NCBI RefSeq assembly: GCF_006337065.1
Contig: NZ_CP040872.1
Coordinates: 1,860,001-1,924,000 of the forward strand
Direction: 5' to 3'
Length of the DNA stretch: 64,000 nucleotides
DNA from: Agromyces laixinhei
Lineage (GTDB): Bacteria; Actinomycetota; Actinomycetes; Actinomycetales; Microbacteriaceae
Shown here: positions 53,701-64,000 of the stretch, piece by piece
Position numbering within the stretch: position 1 is the stretch's first letter
How the letters are laid out: each line of letters opens with the position of its first letter
Made by a program: the position numbers and the translations under genes
Notes under the pieces: model-generated
Databases searched by the model: none
Seen by the model: only the letters and a program-made list of their open reading frames with translations
What the model was told of the DNA's origin: nothing

Positions 53701-54768
53701 TCAGGCGAGGTCGTCGTCGGTACGCGCGCCGAAGACGATCTCGTCCCAGCTCGGCATCGAAGCTCGGCCCTTCTTCGCAGTGCCGCGTGCGGCGGGAGTG
53801 CCGGTGACACCCTTGCCGCCCCAGATGCTGCGCGCGGCCGCGCCGGGCTTCTCTTCGGCGGGCTGCTCGGGCTCGGGAACGTCGAGCATCGGGGTCGCCG
53901 TCGACGGTGCCTGCGGTCGCTCAGGCTCGCTGCCCGTGGCCTCACGTTCGCCCCGACGGCGCCGCAGCGCCTCGAGCAGGTCGGCGGTTTCTCCGAGCGT
54001 CTGCTTCGGTTCATCCGCTCGCTTGATCGCAGCTCGTGCGGCTGCCGGGCTCGAGGTCTGGGGCGTGCGCGCGTATGGAAGCGGCTCGAGGTGCGGCGCA
54101 GTGTCGAAGTCGCCGTGCTCGGGTTCCTCGAAGGTGAAGGCTCCACTGTCGAATCGCGAGTCTTCGGACTCGGGGCCGACTGCTCGGAGGCGGGGGATGA
54201 GTCCGCCCTTCATCTCGCCCTGCTGCGAGAGCGTGGTCGCCTCGGAATTCATCGGGTGCAACGACTGCTTGCGCGGCTCGAAGCCCCATCGGGCGTCATG
54301 GTCGATGGTCTCGGCGGTGAACTCGAGCTTGATGACCCAGCCGCGTTCCTCGTCTTTCCAGCTGGCCCAGCGTTCGCCGTGGGCGCCGAGTTGCGCGAGT
54401 CGCTCGCGGATGACACCGCCGAACGAAGCCTGCTCATCGGCCGGGTCGGCGTCGGCGGCGACGTGCACCGGAACGGCGAGCGCCGAGGTGACCATGTGTT
54501 CGCGCTCAGCGAGCACCGCTCCTTCGAAGCGGCGGATGTAGTCGATCGCCGCTCCGGTGACCTGGGCGACCTCCTCGGCGGACATGCCGGCGCGGATGTG
54601 CGCCTGCACCTCGCGGGGAGAGGGTTTGGGGCCGGCGTGTTGCTCCGGCTGCGCTTGGCGGATGCGAGATTGCAGTACGTCGTCGATCTCGATCCGGAAG
54701 CGCGCTCCATCGTCGGCGGCGGCGAGCAACGCGCCGTTCTCGACCCCGATTACCTTGAGTTCTTGCAT
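53701..54768 (-). CDS. sepH: Septation protein SepH
   Basis: This 355-aa protein starts MQELKVIGVENGALLAAADD, the hallmark of SepH (DUF3071). SepH binds FtsZ and promotes its assembly at division sites in actinobacteria. The N-terminal domain includes a helix-turn-helix-like piece, REVQAHIRAGMSAEEVAQVT. The rest is charged and probably disordered, with a conserved ending PSWDEIVFGAR. The ATG at 54768 matches the family start. It is divergent from the DUF4193 gene. Confidence 0.94.
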   Translation of the reverse strand: MQELKVIGVENGALLAAADDGARFRIEIDDVLQSRIRQAQPEQHAGPKPSPREVQAHIRAGMSAEEVAQVTGAAIDYIRRFEGAVLAEREHMVTSALAVPVHVAADADPADEQASFGGVIRERLAQLGAHGERWASWKDEERGWVIKLEFTAETIDHDARWGFEPRKQSLHPMNSEATTLSQQGEMKGGLIPRLRAVGPESEDSRFDSGAFTFEEPEHGDFDTAPHLEPLPYARTPQTSSPAAARAAIKRADEPKQTLGETADLLEALRRRRGEREATGSEPERPQAPSTATPMLDVPEPEQPAEEKPGAAARSIWGGKGVTGTPAARGTAKKGRASMPSWDEIVFGARTDDDLA

Positions 54769-54963
54769 CGCGACAAGCCCTTCCGTGCCTTCGTCTCCGC
54801 CCAAGAATGCCACGTCCCGGCGGGTGCTCGCGGGAATAGCCCGGGCGCGCCGGAAGTTGAGCAGGGTGCAGCTGTGGAATCGCTGCGAAATTGGTTTGCT
54901 TACGTCACCGATTTGATGCAGACTATGCCCGCCGAATCATCGGCGATGAAGAAATGGATGGGA

Positions 54964-55257
54964 ATGGCAACGGATTACGACGCACCGAGGAAGACCGAAG
55001 ACGACTCCGAGTCGATCGAGGCCCTCAAGGAGCGCGTGCCCGACAAGATGTCGGGTGTAGTGGATGTCGACGACGCCGATAACCCCGGCGGGTTCGACCT
55101 CGCTGGTGCCGATCTCTCCGACGTCGAACTCGACGTCGTGGTGCTTCCGCCGCAAGACGATGAGTTCACCTGCGTGAACTGCTTCTTGGTGAAGCACCGT
55201 TCGCAGATGGACCACGAGACGAAGCTCGGACCGATCTGCATGGAGTGCGCGTCCTAG
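54964..55257 (+). CDS. DUF4193 zinc-ribbon-like small protein
   Basis: This 97-aa acidic protein has MATDYDAPRK at its start, a long acidic middle and a C-terminal four-Cys motif (C70-x2-C73 in FTCVNCFLVKHR and C92-x2-C95 in ICMECAS) that probably binds zinc. It is a small actinobacterial family beside dut/sepH; the acidic-plus-ribbon pattern suggests a transcription- or RNA-polymerase-related role, but that is not shown. The 195-base gap upstream is AT-richer than average and probably holds divergent promoters. Its stop overlaps the convergent DUF3093 gene by 4 bases. Confidence 0.9.
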   Translation: MATDYDAPRKTEDDSESIEALKERVPDKMSGVVDVDDADNPGGFDLAGADLSDVELDVVVLPPQDDEFTCVNCFLVKHRSQMDHETKLGPICMECAS

Positions 55258-55718
55258 ACGCCGGGCTCAGCAGGTTCAGGCCGTCGTGATCCATTGATCG
55301 CGGCGGCCAGTTCTGTCGGATGCCGCGTCGAGATCAACCAGTACGGCGTCGGGTCGGATGCATCCGCGATGGGCACCCGCACCACGGACTTGACCCAGCC
55401 CCGGATCACGAGGAACGCCCGGGCGTCGAGACCCGTGCCGCGTTCGACGCGAGCCGCGGCGTCCGTCGCCCCGGTCGCGACGCCGGTCTCGGTGAGGGCG
55501 ATCGAGGCGCGGCCTGCGCGAAGCCGGCCGTCGGCCACCTCGATGACGGGAGCGGTCAGGCTGAGGGCCGTGACCGTGCCGGCGTAGAGGATCACGCCCG
55601 TCGCGATGCCCGCGGGCATCGAGACCGGCGCCAGTACCAGGATGCTCGCGGGGATCAGCAGCAGGCTGATGATGAACATCCACGGCGTCGGCCAGAGTTT
55701 CTCGCGGTAGTCGGGCAT
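55254..55718 (-). CDS. DUF3093 membrane protein
   Basis: This 154-aa protein starts MPDYREKLWPTPWMF, with two hydrophobic helices (about 12-50). A PH-like soluble beta domain follows (VIEVADGRLRAGRASIALTE, ALARAFLVIRGWVKSVVRVP-like region, YWLISTRHPTELAAAI). The family is actinobacterial and uncharacterised, and usually lies next to dut, as here. It faces away from dut, so the 38-base gap between them holds both promoters. Confidence 0.9.
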   Translation of the reverse strand: MPDYREKLWPTPWMFIISLLLIPASILVLAPVSMPAGIATGVILYAGTVTALSLTAPVIEVADGRLRAGRASIALTETGVATGATDAAARVERGTGLDARAFLVIRGWVKSVVRVPIADASDPTPYWLISTRHPTELAAAINGSRRPEPAEPGV

Positions 55719-55744
55719 GGCTCTATTCGACCAGACTTCTGCAC

Positions 55745-55750
55745 TACCCT
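55745..55750 (+). promoter_or_regulatory. Leaderless -10 element of dut
   Basis: TACCCT ends 6 nt before the GTG at 55757. Confidence 0.5.
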
Positions 55751-55756
55751 CGAACA

Positions 55757-56215
55757 GTGACCGATTCCGTCGATGTGCTGATCGCTGCAGACCGCCTGCC
55801 GAGCTACGCCCACCCGGGCGATGCGGGCGCTGATCTCCACGCTTCCGATTCCGTCGTACTCGGCCCGGGGGAGCGTGCCACGGTCGGCACGGGAGTCGCG
55901 GTCGCACTGCCCGACGGGTACGTCGGCTTCGTGGTGCCGCGATCGGGCCTCGCCTTCAAGCACGGCATCACGATCGTCAATGCGCCCGGCACCATCGACG
56001 CCGGCTACCGCGGTGAGATCAAGGTCGCGCTGCTCAATACCGATGCGCGCGAGGCGTACACGATCGAGGCCGGCGACCGTATCGCCCAGATCATCGTGAT
56101 GCCGGTCAGTCGCGCCCGGTTCGTCGAGGTCGAGCGGCTGCCCGGCAGCGTGCGGGGCGAAGGGGGATTCGGCTCCACGGGATCCGGGGAGCACAAGACA
56201 GGAGTGAACGCGTGA
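55757..56215 (+). CDS. dut: dUTP diphosphatase
   Basis: This 152-aa trimeric dUTPase hydrolyses dUTP to dUMP and PPi, keeping uracil out of DNA. The five motifs are visible: AHPGDAGADLHA, PRSGLAFKHGI, GTIDAGYRGEI (with catalytic Asp), RIAQIIVMPV and a C-terminal GEGGFGSTGSGEH that closes the site. The GTG at 55757 directly follows a leaderless-type element. The next gene overlaps its stop (GTGA). Confidence 0.97.
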   Translation: MTDSVDVLIAADRLPSYAHPGDAGADLHASDSVVLGPGERATVGTGVAVALPDGYVGFVVPRSGLAFKHGITIVNAPGTIDAGYRGEIKVALLNTDAREAYTIEAGDRIAQIIVMPVSRARFVEVERLPGSVRGEGGFGSTGSGEHKTGVNA

Positions 56216-56832
56216 GCGATATCGAGAACGGCGGCGACATCCCCGCCGAACAGCCCAAGTCGGCCCCCGACGACCGCGCAGAGGCCGGTCCGTTCGACGA
56301 GGCGGAGGCGAACCCGGTTCGCCCCTATGTCGACCTCGGCGGCGTGAAGGTGCTGCCCCGCGAGGGCCTGCATCTCCGACTCGAGGTCGAGGAGGGCACG
56401 AAGCGCGTCGTCGCGATCGGGCTCGACTATGCGAATTCCACGCTGCAGGTGCAGCCGTTCGCCGCGCCGCGCTCGAGCGGACTCTGGCACGAGATTCGTG
56501 CGCAGATCGCCGACCAGATCGCGCGACAGGGCGGCACGACCACCGTGCGCGACGGCAGCCTGGGGCCGGAGCTGCTCGCGCAGATTCCCGTCGCGGCCGG
56601 TGAGGGCCAGCAGGGGCAGATGCGCCTCGCCCGGTTCATCGGCGTCGACGGCCCCCGATGGTTCCTCCGCGGGGTCATCGCCGGCGAGGCGGCGGTCGAC
56701 CCGGCCGCGGCCGCGAAGGTCGAAGACCTCTTCCGCTCGATCGTCGTGGTGCGCGGTACCACGCCGATGCCCCCGCGCGATCTCATTCCCCTGCGCATGC
56801 CGGCGTCCTCCGCGGGCGCCCCCACGGTGTGA
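56212..56832 (+). CDS. DUF3710 protein
   Basis: This 206-aa soluble protein has an acidic N terminus, then RPYVDLGGVKVLPREGLHLR and a central domain with ARFIGVDGPRWFLRGVIAGE, characteristic of DUF3710. It also has a C-terminal VVVRGTTPMPPRDLIPLRMP. The function is unknown; the family is restricted to actinobacteria and consistently follows dut. The GTG start overlaps the dut stop by 4 bases, so dUTPase and this protein are made together. Confidence 0.93.
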   Translation: MSDIENGGDIPAEQPKSAPDDRAEAGPFDEAEANPVRPYVDLGGVKVLPREGLHLRLEVEEGTKRVVAIGLDYANSTLQVQPFAAPRSSGLWHEIRAQIADQIARQGGTTTVRDGSLGPELLAQIPVAAGEGQQGQMRLARFIGVDGPRWFLRGVIAGEAAVDPAAAAKVEDLFRSIVVVRGTTPMPPRDLIPLRMPASSAGAPTV

Positions 56833-56834
56833 CG

Positions 56835-57623
56835 ATGACGGATCCGTCCGGCTCCCCTCGGCCCGATGAAGGCGAGCGAGCGGATGCCGCGGCGGAGCGC
56901 TCCGACGTCGATGCCGGCGAGTTCGCCAAGCAGATGGCAGCCGCAGCAGAGAAGAGCGGTCTCGGGGCGCTTGCCCGCGATGAGAAGCTCAGCGGCCGTG
57001 ACCTGCTCACCGCTGTCGGCGGGGTCCGGGGAATCCTCGAGGCGCTGCTGCCCGGGCTCGTGTTCCTCCTCGTCTACAGCGGGCTGACCAGTTTCGCCGG
57101 TCACGACGCTCAGGCCGCGCTCGTTCCCGCACTCGTGGCATCCGTCGGCCTCGCCGTGGTCTTCACCATCGCCCGTCTTGCCGCCAAGGGGCAACCGACG
57201 CAGGCCATCGCCGGCCTCATCGGCGTGCTCGCGTCTGCCGCGCTCGCCCTCTGGTCGGGCGATGCGCGCGACAACTACGTGATCGGGTTCTACACGAACG
57301 CCGCGTACACACTCGGTCTGACCGTTTCGCTACTGGTGCGATGGCCGGCGATCGGCCTGATCGTCGGATTCCTCATGGGCGACGGCGTCGCCTGGAAGCA
57401 GGACACCCGGAAGTACCGGGCCGCCCAGTTCCTCACGCTCGTCTGGATCGGCCTGTTCGTCGCGCGACTCGCGGTGCAGGTGCCGTTCTACCTCGCGAAC
57501 AACGTCGAGGCGCTCGGCGCGACCCGACTGCTCATGGGTGTGCCGCTCTACGCGCTCGTGCTGGTCTTCTCGTGGCTTGTCGTCCGAGCGGTCCACCCGT
57601 CGTCCGCTCGCTCCTCCGAGTGA
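56835..57623 (+). CDS. DUF3159 membrane protein
   Basis: This 262-aa protein has a charged N terminus of about 65 residues, then six hydrophobic helices (about 70-250), including GVRGILEALLPGLVFLLVYS and the FLMGDGVAWKQDTRKYRAAQ segment diagnostic of DUF3159. The role is unknown. A GTG at 56829 would give a GTGA overlap with the DUF3710 gene and is an equally good start. In many relatives an OB-fold protein gene lies between DUF3710 and DUF3159; it is absent here. Confidence 0.9.
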   Translation: MTDPSGSPRPDEGERADAAAERSDVDAGEFAKQMAAAAEKSGLGALARDEKLSGRDLLTAVGGVRGILEALLPGLVFLLVYSGLTSFAGHDAQAALVPALVASVGLAVVFTIARLAAKGQPTQAIAGLIGVLASAALALWSGDARDNYVIGFYTNAAYTLGLTVSLLVRWPAIGLIVGFLMGDGVAWKQDTRKYRAAQFLTLVWIGLFVARLAVQVPFYLANNVEALGATRLLMGVPLYALVLVFSWLVVRAVHPSSARSSE

Positions 57624-57628
57624 TAGAG

Positions 57629-57648
57629 TTATCTCGACGTCAAGATAA
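57629..57648 (+). promoter_or_regulatory. 20-bp palindrome upstream of acn
   Basis: TTATCTCGACGTCAAGATAA is a palindrome with 9 of 10 base pairs matching. It lies 131 bases before the aconitase start and just after the DUF3159 stop. It is a strong candidate operator; the binding protein is not identified. Confidence 0.6.
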
Positions 57649-57779
57649 ATCCGCACACCGTGCGAGGCCTGTCGGCTTGCGAGTGGCTTAGGTTACCCTT
57701 GCTGGATCAGCTCCATGTCTGACGGAGAAGATGGAGTGCCGCCTGCATGTCCGGTGGCACTCGCGAAGGAGAGGACATC

Positions 57780-60590
<2,811 letters not shown>

Positions 60591-60606
60591 TCACGCAGAG
60601 AACCAC

Positions 60607-60643
60607 GGGGGCGGTCGGCATCCTGCCGACCGCCCCCTTTCTC
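60607..60643 (+). terminator. Rho-independent terminator after acn
   Basis: A perfect 14-bp stem, GGGGGCGGTCGGCA (60607-60620) with complement (60624-60637), has loop TCC and is followed by TTTCTC. Confidence 0.92.
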
Positions 60644-60720
60644 TGCCCTGCTTCACATCGAGCCCGGCGTAGACTCGTTCCGATCGGCGGCAGCTGCCGC
60701 GACACTCCGGAGGCAATTGC

Positions 60721-62658
60721 ATGACCCTGCTCGAGACCATTTCGGGACCCCGAGACCTCGATGCGCTGAGTCCAGAACAGCTCGAACAGCTGGCGCGGGA
60801 GATCCGCGAGTACCTCGTGGCGTCGGTCTCCAAGACGGGCGGGCACCTCGGCCCCAACCTCGGTGTCGTCGAGTTGACCATCGCGATCCACCGTGTCTTC
60901 GAATCGCCGCGCGATGCGATCGTCTTCGACACCGGGCACCAATCGTACGTGCACAAGCTTCTGACCGGACGCCAGGACCTCTCGTCGATTCGCACGACCG
61001 GCGGACTCGCGGGGTACCCGCAGCGCTCGGAGTCCGAGCATGACATCGTCGAGAGTTCGCACGCGTCGAGTTCCCTGTCGTGGGCGGACGGCATCTCGAA
61101 AGCCTTCGAGATGACCGGCCAAGGCGACCGGCACGTCATCGCCGTGGTCGGAGACGGTGCGCTCACGGGTGGAATGACGTGGGAGGCGCTGAACAACATC
61201 TCCGACGACAACACGCGCAACCTCGTCGTCGTGGTCAACGACAACGGCCGCTCCTACGCGCCGACGATCGGCGGCATGGCACGTTTTCTCAACACCGTTC
61301 GCACGAAGCAGTCGTACCGGAACCTCCACATCTCGAGTCGCCGCGCGTTCGACCGTCTCGGGGCTCCGGCGAGTGCGTTCTATCGAGGAGTGCGAGGGGG
61401 GCTCCACGGCTTCCTCAGCCGATTCTCCGACAACGAGGCGCTCTATTCGAACCTCGACATCAAGTACATCGGGCCCGTCGACGGGCACGACGAGCACGCC
61501 ATGGAGGCGGCACTCAACCAGGCGAAGGCCTACGGCGCCCCGGTGATCGTGCACGCGATCACCGACAAGGGCCGCGGCTACGAGCCGGCCCTGCGCGATG
61601 CGGCCGATCAGTTCCACGCCGTCGGTCAGATCGATCCCGAGACCGGAGAATCCCTCGAGACGGCCTCGGCGCCGTCGTGGACGAGCGTCTTCGCCGATGA
61701 ACTCGTGCACCTCGCCGAAGGCAACGAGCGGCTCGTCGGCATCACGGCCGCGATGCTCCGCCCGACCGGCCTGCACCGCATGGCCGAACGATTCCCGAGC
61801 CGTGTGTTCGACGTCGGCATCGCCGAACAGCACGCCGCGACATCCGCTGCCGGCCTCGCGTTCGGCGGACTGCACCCGGTCGTCGCCGTGTACGCGACCT
61901 TCATCAATCGCGCCTTCGACCAGGTGCTCATGGATGTCGCGCTGCACAAGGCCGGCGTCACCTTCGTGCTCGACCGAGCGGGCGTCACCGGGCCCGACGG
62001 GCCGAGCCATCACGGCGTGTGGGACCTCTCGATCCTGCAGGTCGTGCCCGGCATTCGCATCGCCGCGCCGCGCGACTCGGTACGTCTCGTCGAAGAGCTC
62101 GGCGAGGCCGTGGTCGTCGATGACGCGCCGACCGTCATCCGCTTCCCGAAGGGATCGGTGGGCGTCGACTTCGACGCGGTACGTCGCACCGCCGACGGTG
62201 TCGACGTGCTCGTCGAGTCCGCGCGCAAGGATGTTCTCATCGTCACCGTCGGCCCGATGGCCGACACCGGTCTTCAGGTCGCAGAACGACTCGAAGCGCA
62301 AGGCATCGGCGCCACAGTCGTCGACCCGCGCTGGGTCGTGCCGGTGCCGGGCAGTGTCATCGAGTTGGCCGCCGACCACCGCATCGTCGTCAGCATCGAA
62401 GACGGCGTCCGTGTCGGCGGCATCGGCACGCGCATCCGTCAAGACCTCCGTGAGGCCGGCGTCGACACCGCGGTGACCGAACTTGGCCTGCCCGACGAGT
62501 TCCTCGATCACGGCTCCCGTGCCGACATCCTCGAGCGCGTGGGTCTCACTCCGCAGCACATCGCACGGGATGTCACCGCGATGGTGCTCGGCTCGAAGCT
62601 GCCGCACGCTCGGGCGGCGTCCGCCGAATCGGGATTCATCGTCCCGTCGGATCACTGA
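60721..62658 (+). CDS. dxs: 1-deoxy-D-xylulose-5-phosphate synthase
   Basis: This 645-aa thiamine-diphosphate enzyme condenses pyruvate and glyceraldehyde 3-phosphate in the first step of the MEP isoprenoid pathway. It has GGHLGPNLGVVELTIA, the ThDP motif GDGALTGGMTWEALNN with VVVNDNGRSYAPT, and the transketolase region with FDVGIAEQHAATSAAGLA (catalytic Glu). HGVWDLSI lies in the second domain. Full length. A TAGACT hexamer at 60670-60675 is a likely -10, and ggaggc precedes the ATG. Its need for ThDP links it functionally to the ykoEDC operon. Its last 7 bases overlap the convergent tetR. Confidence 0.97.
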   Translation: MTLLETISGPRDLDALSPEQLEQLAREIREYLVASVSKTGGHLGPNLGVVELTIAIHRVFESPRDAIVFDTGHQSYVHKLLTGRQDLSSIRTTGGLAGYPQRSESEHDIVESSHASSSLSWADGISKAFEMTGQGDRHVIAVVGDGALTGGMTWEALNNISDDNTRNLVVVVNDNGRSYAPTIGGMARFLNTVRTKQSYRNLHISSRRAFDRLGAPASAFYRGVRGGLHGFLSRFSDNEALYSNLDIKYIGPVDGHDEHAMEAALNQAKAYGAPVIVHAITDKGRGYEPALRDAADQFHAVGQIDPETGESLETASAPSWTSVFADELVHLAEGNERLVGITAAMLRPTGLHRMAERFPSRVFDVGIAEQHAATSAAGLAFGGLHPVVAVYATFINRAFDQVLMDVALHKAGVTFVLDRAGVTGPDGPSHHGVWDLSILQVVPGIRIAAPRDSVRLVEELGEAVVVDDAPTVIRFPKGSVGVDFDAVRRTADGVDVLVESARKDVLIVTVGPMADTGLQVAERLEAQGIGATVVDPRWVVPVPGSVIELAADHRIVVSIEDGVRVGGIGTRIRQDLREAGVDTAVTELGLPDEFLDHGSRADILERVGLTPQHIARDVTAMVLGSKLPHARAASAESGFIVPSDH

Positions 62659-63284
62659 GCAGTTCTGTCAGGACCTGTCGACGACGGTGTCCGGCCTGAG
62701 CCCTCGGGGTCGGACCCGTGTCCGGAGCCGGGGGAGCGGTCGAGGAGAAGATCGCCTGCGCGGTCGAGCACCTGCGACCGCGATCGTCCGTCGTGGTCGG
62801 CCGCGAGGAAGTGCTCGCCGATCGCCAAGCAGAACGCGAGCAGGCTTCGCGCCTCGACCTCGTCGGGGTCTGAGCAGAACGTGCCGATCATCTCGCGGAG
62901 CAGGCCCATGCGCTGGTTGTCGACCCGGCGGAGCCGCTCGGCAACCCCTTCGTCGCGACGTGCCCAGTCGCGCACCGCGAGATCGATGGGCAGCAGACGG
63001 TGACTCGAGAACGTGCGCATGCCGGCGCGTTCGATCTTGGTCTTCGGGTCGCCGCCTTCGTGCTCGATTCGCTCGAGCACCTCGACGGTGCTCTCTCGCT
63101 CCCACGTGTCGAGCATCGCCTCGAGCAATGCATCACGGTCGGCGAAGTGCCCGTAGAAGCCGCCCTTCGTGACGCCGAGGCGCTTGGCCAGCGCCTCGAT
63201 GCGCACTGCATCCGCCCCTCCGGCCGCCAGCGCCCGCAGCCCTTCCTCGATCCAGCCGTCCCGTGACGTTCGAAGTGCACCCAC
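62652..63284 (-). CDS. TetR-family transcriptional regulator
   Basis: This 210-aa regulator has an N-terminal HTH (ALAAGGADAVRIEALAKRLG, then VTKGGFYGHFADRDALLEAM) and a helical ligand domain with no recognised specificity. The GTG at 63284 follows ggaggaggcg; the longer open frame crosses the divergent promoter. It is divergent from the DUF2867 gene, and two mirror-image operator-like sites between them make mutual and self-repression likely. Confidence 0.93.
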   Translation of the reverse strand: MGALRTSRDGWIEEGLRALAAGGADAVRIEALAKRLGVTKGGFYGHFADRDALLEAMLDTWERESTVEVLERIEHEGGDPKTKIERAGMRTFSSHRLLPIDLAVRDWARRDEGVAERLRRVDNQRMGLLREMIGTFCSDPDEVEARSLLAFCLAIGEHFLAADHDGRSRSQVLDRAGDLLLDRSPGSGHGSDPEGSGRTPSSTGPDRTAQ

Positions 63285-63311
63285 GAGTCTCGCCTCCTCC
63301 GACTTCCGAGA

Positions 63312-63362
63312 TATACGCCATCGTACAATGGTGGTAGCCTCAGCGTTGTACGTAAGCGTATA
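63312..63362. promoter_or_regulatory. Paired operators in the tetR/DUF2867 divergent promoter
   Basis: TATACGCCATCGTACA (63312-63327) and TGTACGTAAGCGTATA (63347-63362) are reverse complements apart from the central 3-4 bases. Each is itself an imperfect palindrome of form TRTACG-N4-CGTAYA, read on one strand or the other. The left site overlaps TATATC, a -10 for tetR on the minus strand. The right site overlaps TATAAC, a -10 for the DUF2867 gene. Confidence 0.75.
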
Positions 63363-63382
63363 ACTCTGAGGAGGCGAAACCG

Positions 63383-63955
63383 ATGGGACGACCCGAAGGC
63401 GACCGCATCCGCCACCCGCGGCGGATCCACGCGGTCGCTCACGACTTCCGTGCAGAGGATGTGTGGGAGATTTCCGAGCCTGATCTTGCCGAGACATCCC
63501 TGCTCGATGCCGATTACGCCGACGAGTTCGCCCTGATCACGTGCACGGCGGCAACTCCCGAGCAATGGGCCAGGGCGATGTTCGGCGACATTCCGACCGT
63601 CGCCGAGCGACTGATCTGGCGCGGCTTGCTCGGCATCCGACTCAGTCGGGGGCGCTCGGCGCGGACCATCGCGGGGTGGCGGATCGCCGAACGCGGCGAT
63701 CGATGGATCCGGCTGGAGGCCGACTCCTGGTTCTTGAGCGCCAACCTCATCGTGCGCACGACCGGCGATGGCGTCTCGCTCACCACCGTCGTGCGATACG
63801 ACCGCAGCATCGGCCGGGTCATCTGGGCGCCCCTCTCGGCCATCCATCGTCGGCTGATTCCGGGTGTGCTCCGCAGCGCCGACGAGATCCGAGCGCCCAG
63901 ACGACGGGAGTCGGATTCGCGATCGCGCGCGACTCAGCCCTCAGGCCGCACCTGA
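63383..63955 (+). CDS. DUF2867-family protein
   Basis: This 190-aa soluble protein has RRIHAVAHDFRAEDVWEI at the start, WARAMFGDIPTVAERLIWRG and a C-terminal RYDRSIGRVIWAPLSAIHRR, as in the DUF2867 family (SRPBCC/polyketide-cyclase-like fold). It probably binds a small hydrophobic ligand, but the role is unknown. A gaggaggcg site precedes the ATG. It is the likely target of the divergent TetR regulator. The last 45 bases of the window after its stop hold no visible feature. Confidence 0.8.
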   Translation: MGRPEGDRIRHPRRIHAVAHDFRAEDVWEISEPDLAETSLLDADYADEFALITCTAATPEQWARAMFGDIPTVAERLIWRGLLGIRLSRGRSARTIAGWRIAERGDRWIRLEADSWFLSANLIVRTTGDGVSLTTVVRYDRSIGRVIWAPLSAIHRRLIPGVLRSADEIRAPRRRESDSRSRATQPSGRT

Positions 63956-64000
63956 CGCCGCGCGGCGGAAGGCGCCGCCCGCTCTGCGGACGACGCCTCC

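Noticed and set aside
57683..57700. Iron-box-like sequence TTAGGTTACCCTT upstream of acn
   Set aside because: Only one half resembles the DtxR/IdeR consensus; the second half-site does not match, so it is not called.

Overview
The window is about 70 percent GC, densely coded on both strands, and free of rRNA, CRISPR arrays and recognisable transposases. It looks like ordinary chromosome from a high-GC actinobacterium. SepH, paired ClpP1/ClpP2, the DUF4193/DUF3093/dut/DUF3710/DUF3159 block, a mycobacterial-type RpiB with Glu in the active-site loop, EttA, trHbO and the SCO7613-type membrane protein all point that way. The overall gene style fits Microbacteriaceae. Genus is not decidable from the sequence alone; an Agromyces-like organism is only a guess.

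Layout. 1-6.5 kb: a glycine-rich membrane protein, dinB, a GerW-family protein, then a TPP riboswitch controlling ykoE-ykoD-ykoC (thiamine-precursor ECF transporter), with a translationally coupled P-loop kinase-like gene and a small acidic protein behind it. 6.5-13.5 kb: a degenerate D,D-carboxypeptidase-like protein carrying an exact 51-bp tandem duplication, a minimal zincin, tRNA-His, orn, tRNA-Arg, a CPA2-type antiporter, nadE, two uncharacterised proteins and an aldo/keto reductase. 13.6-19.8 kb: a tailless SSB, a lipoprotein, ettA, a hotdog thioesterase, DUF2231 with a Rieske lipoprotein, tesB and a hypothetical protein.

19.8-33.8 kb: a long minus-strand run. It holds an ABC-2 exporter with a DesK/LuxR-type two-component system flanked by two aminopeptidase N paralogues, plus mscS, a truncated haemoglobin and an FAD dehydrogenase. 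An SDR with a zinc ribbon closes the block. 34-39.4 kb: rpiB, a Nei/Fpg glycosylase, a PaiB-like protein, a YtcJ-like amidohydrolase, then an AT-richer insertion carrying a Fic-HTH protein behind a duplicated dyad. 39.4-43.6 kb: a second two-component system, a membrane protein, dps, a lipoprotein and tRNA-Gly. 43.7-52.5 kb: a 1216-aa multi-spanning membrane protein, tRNA-Pro and the proteostasis cluster tig, TPR protein, clpP1, clpP2, clpX. 52.5-64 kb: a BenE-like transporter without a normal start, sepH, the conserved DUF/dut block, acn behind a 20-bp palindrome, dxs, and a divergent TetR/DUF2867 pair sharing two mirror-image operators.

Regulatory themes seen directly. At least thirteen genes have a TANNNT hexamer ending exactly 6 or 7 nt before the start codon with no Shine-Dalgarno, suggesting leaderless mRNAs. 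Operons are held together by 4-bp ATGA or GTGA overlaps. Strong GC hairpins end tig, clpP2, acn and the second pepN. No intergenic stretch exceeds 300 bases; the largest gaps, near 200 bases, lie before ssb, clpX and the DUF4193 gene, and are described in the list.
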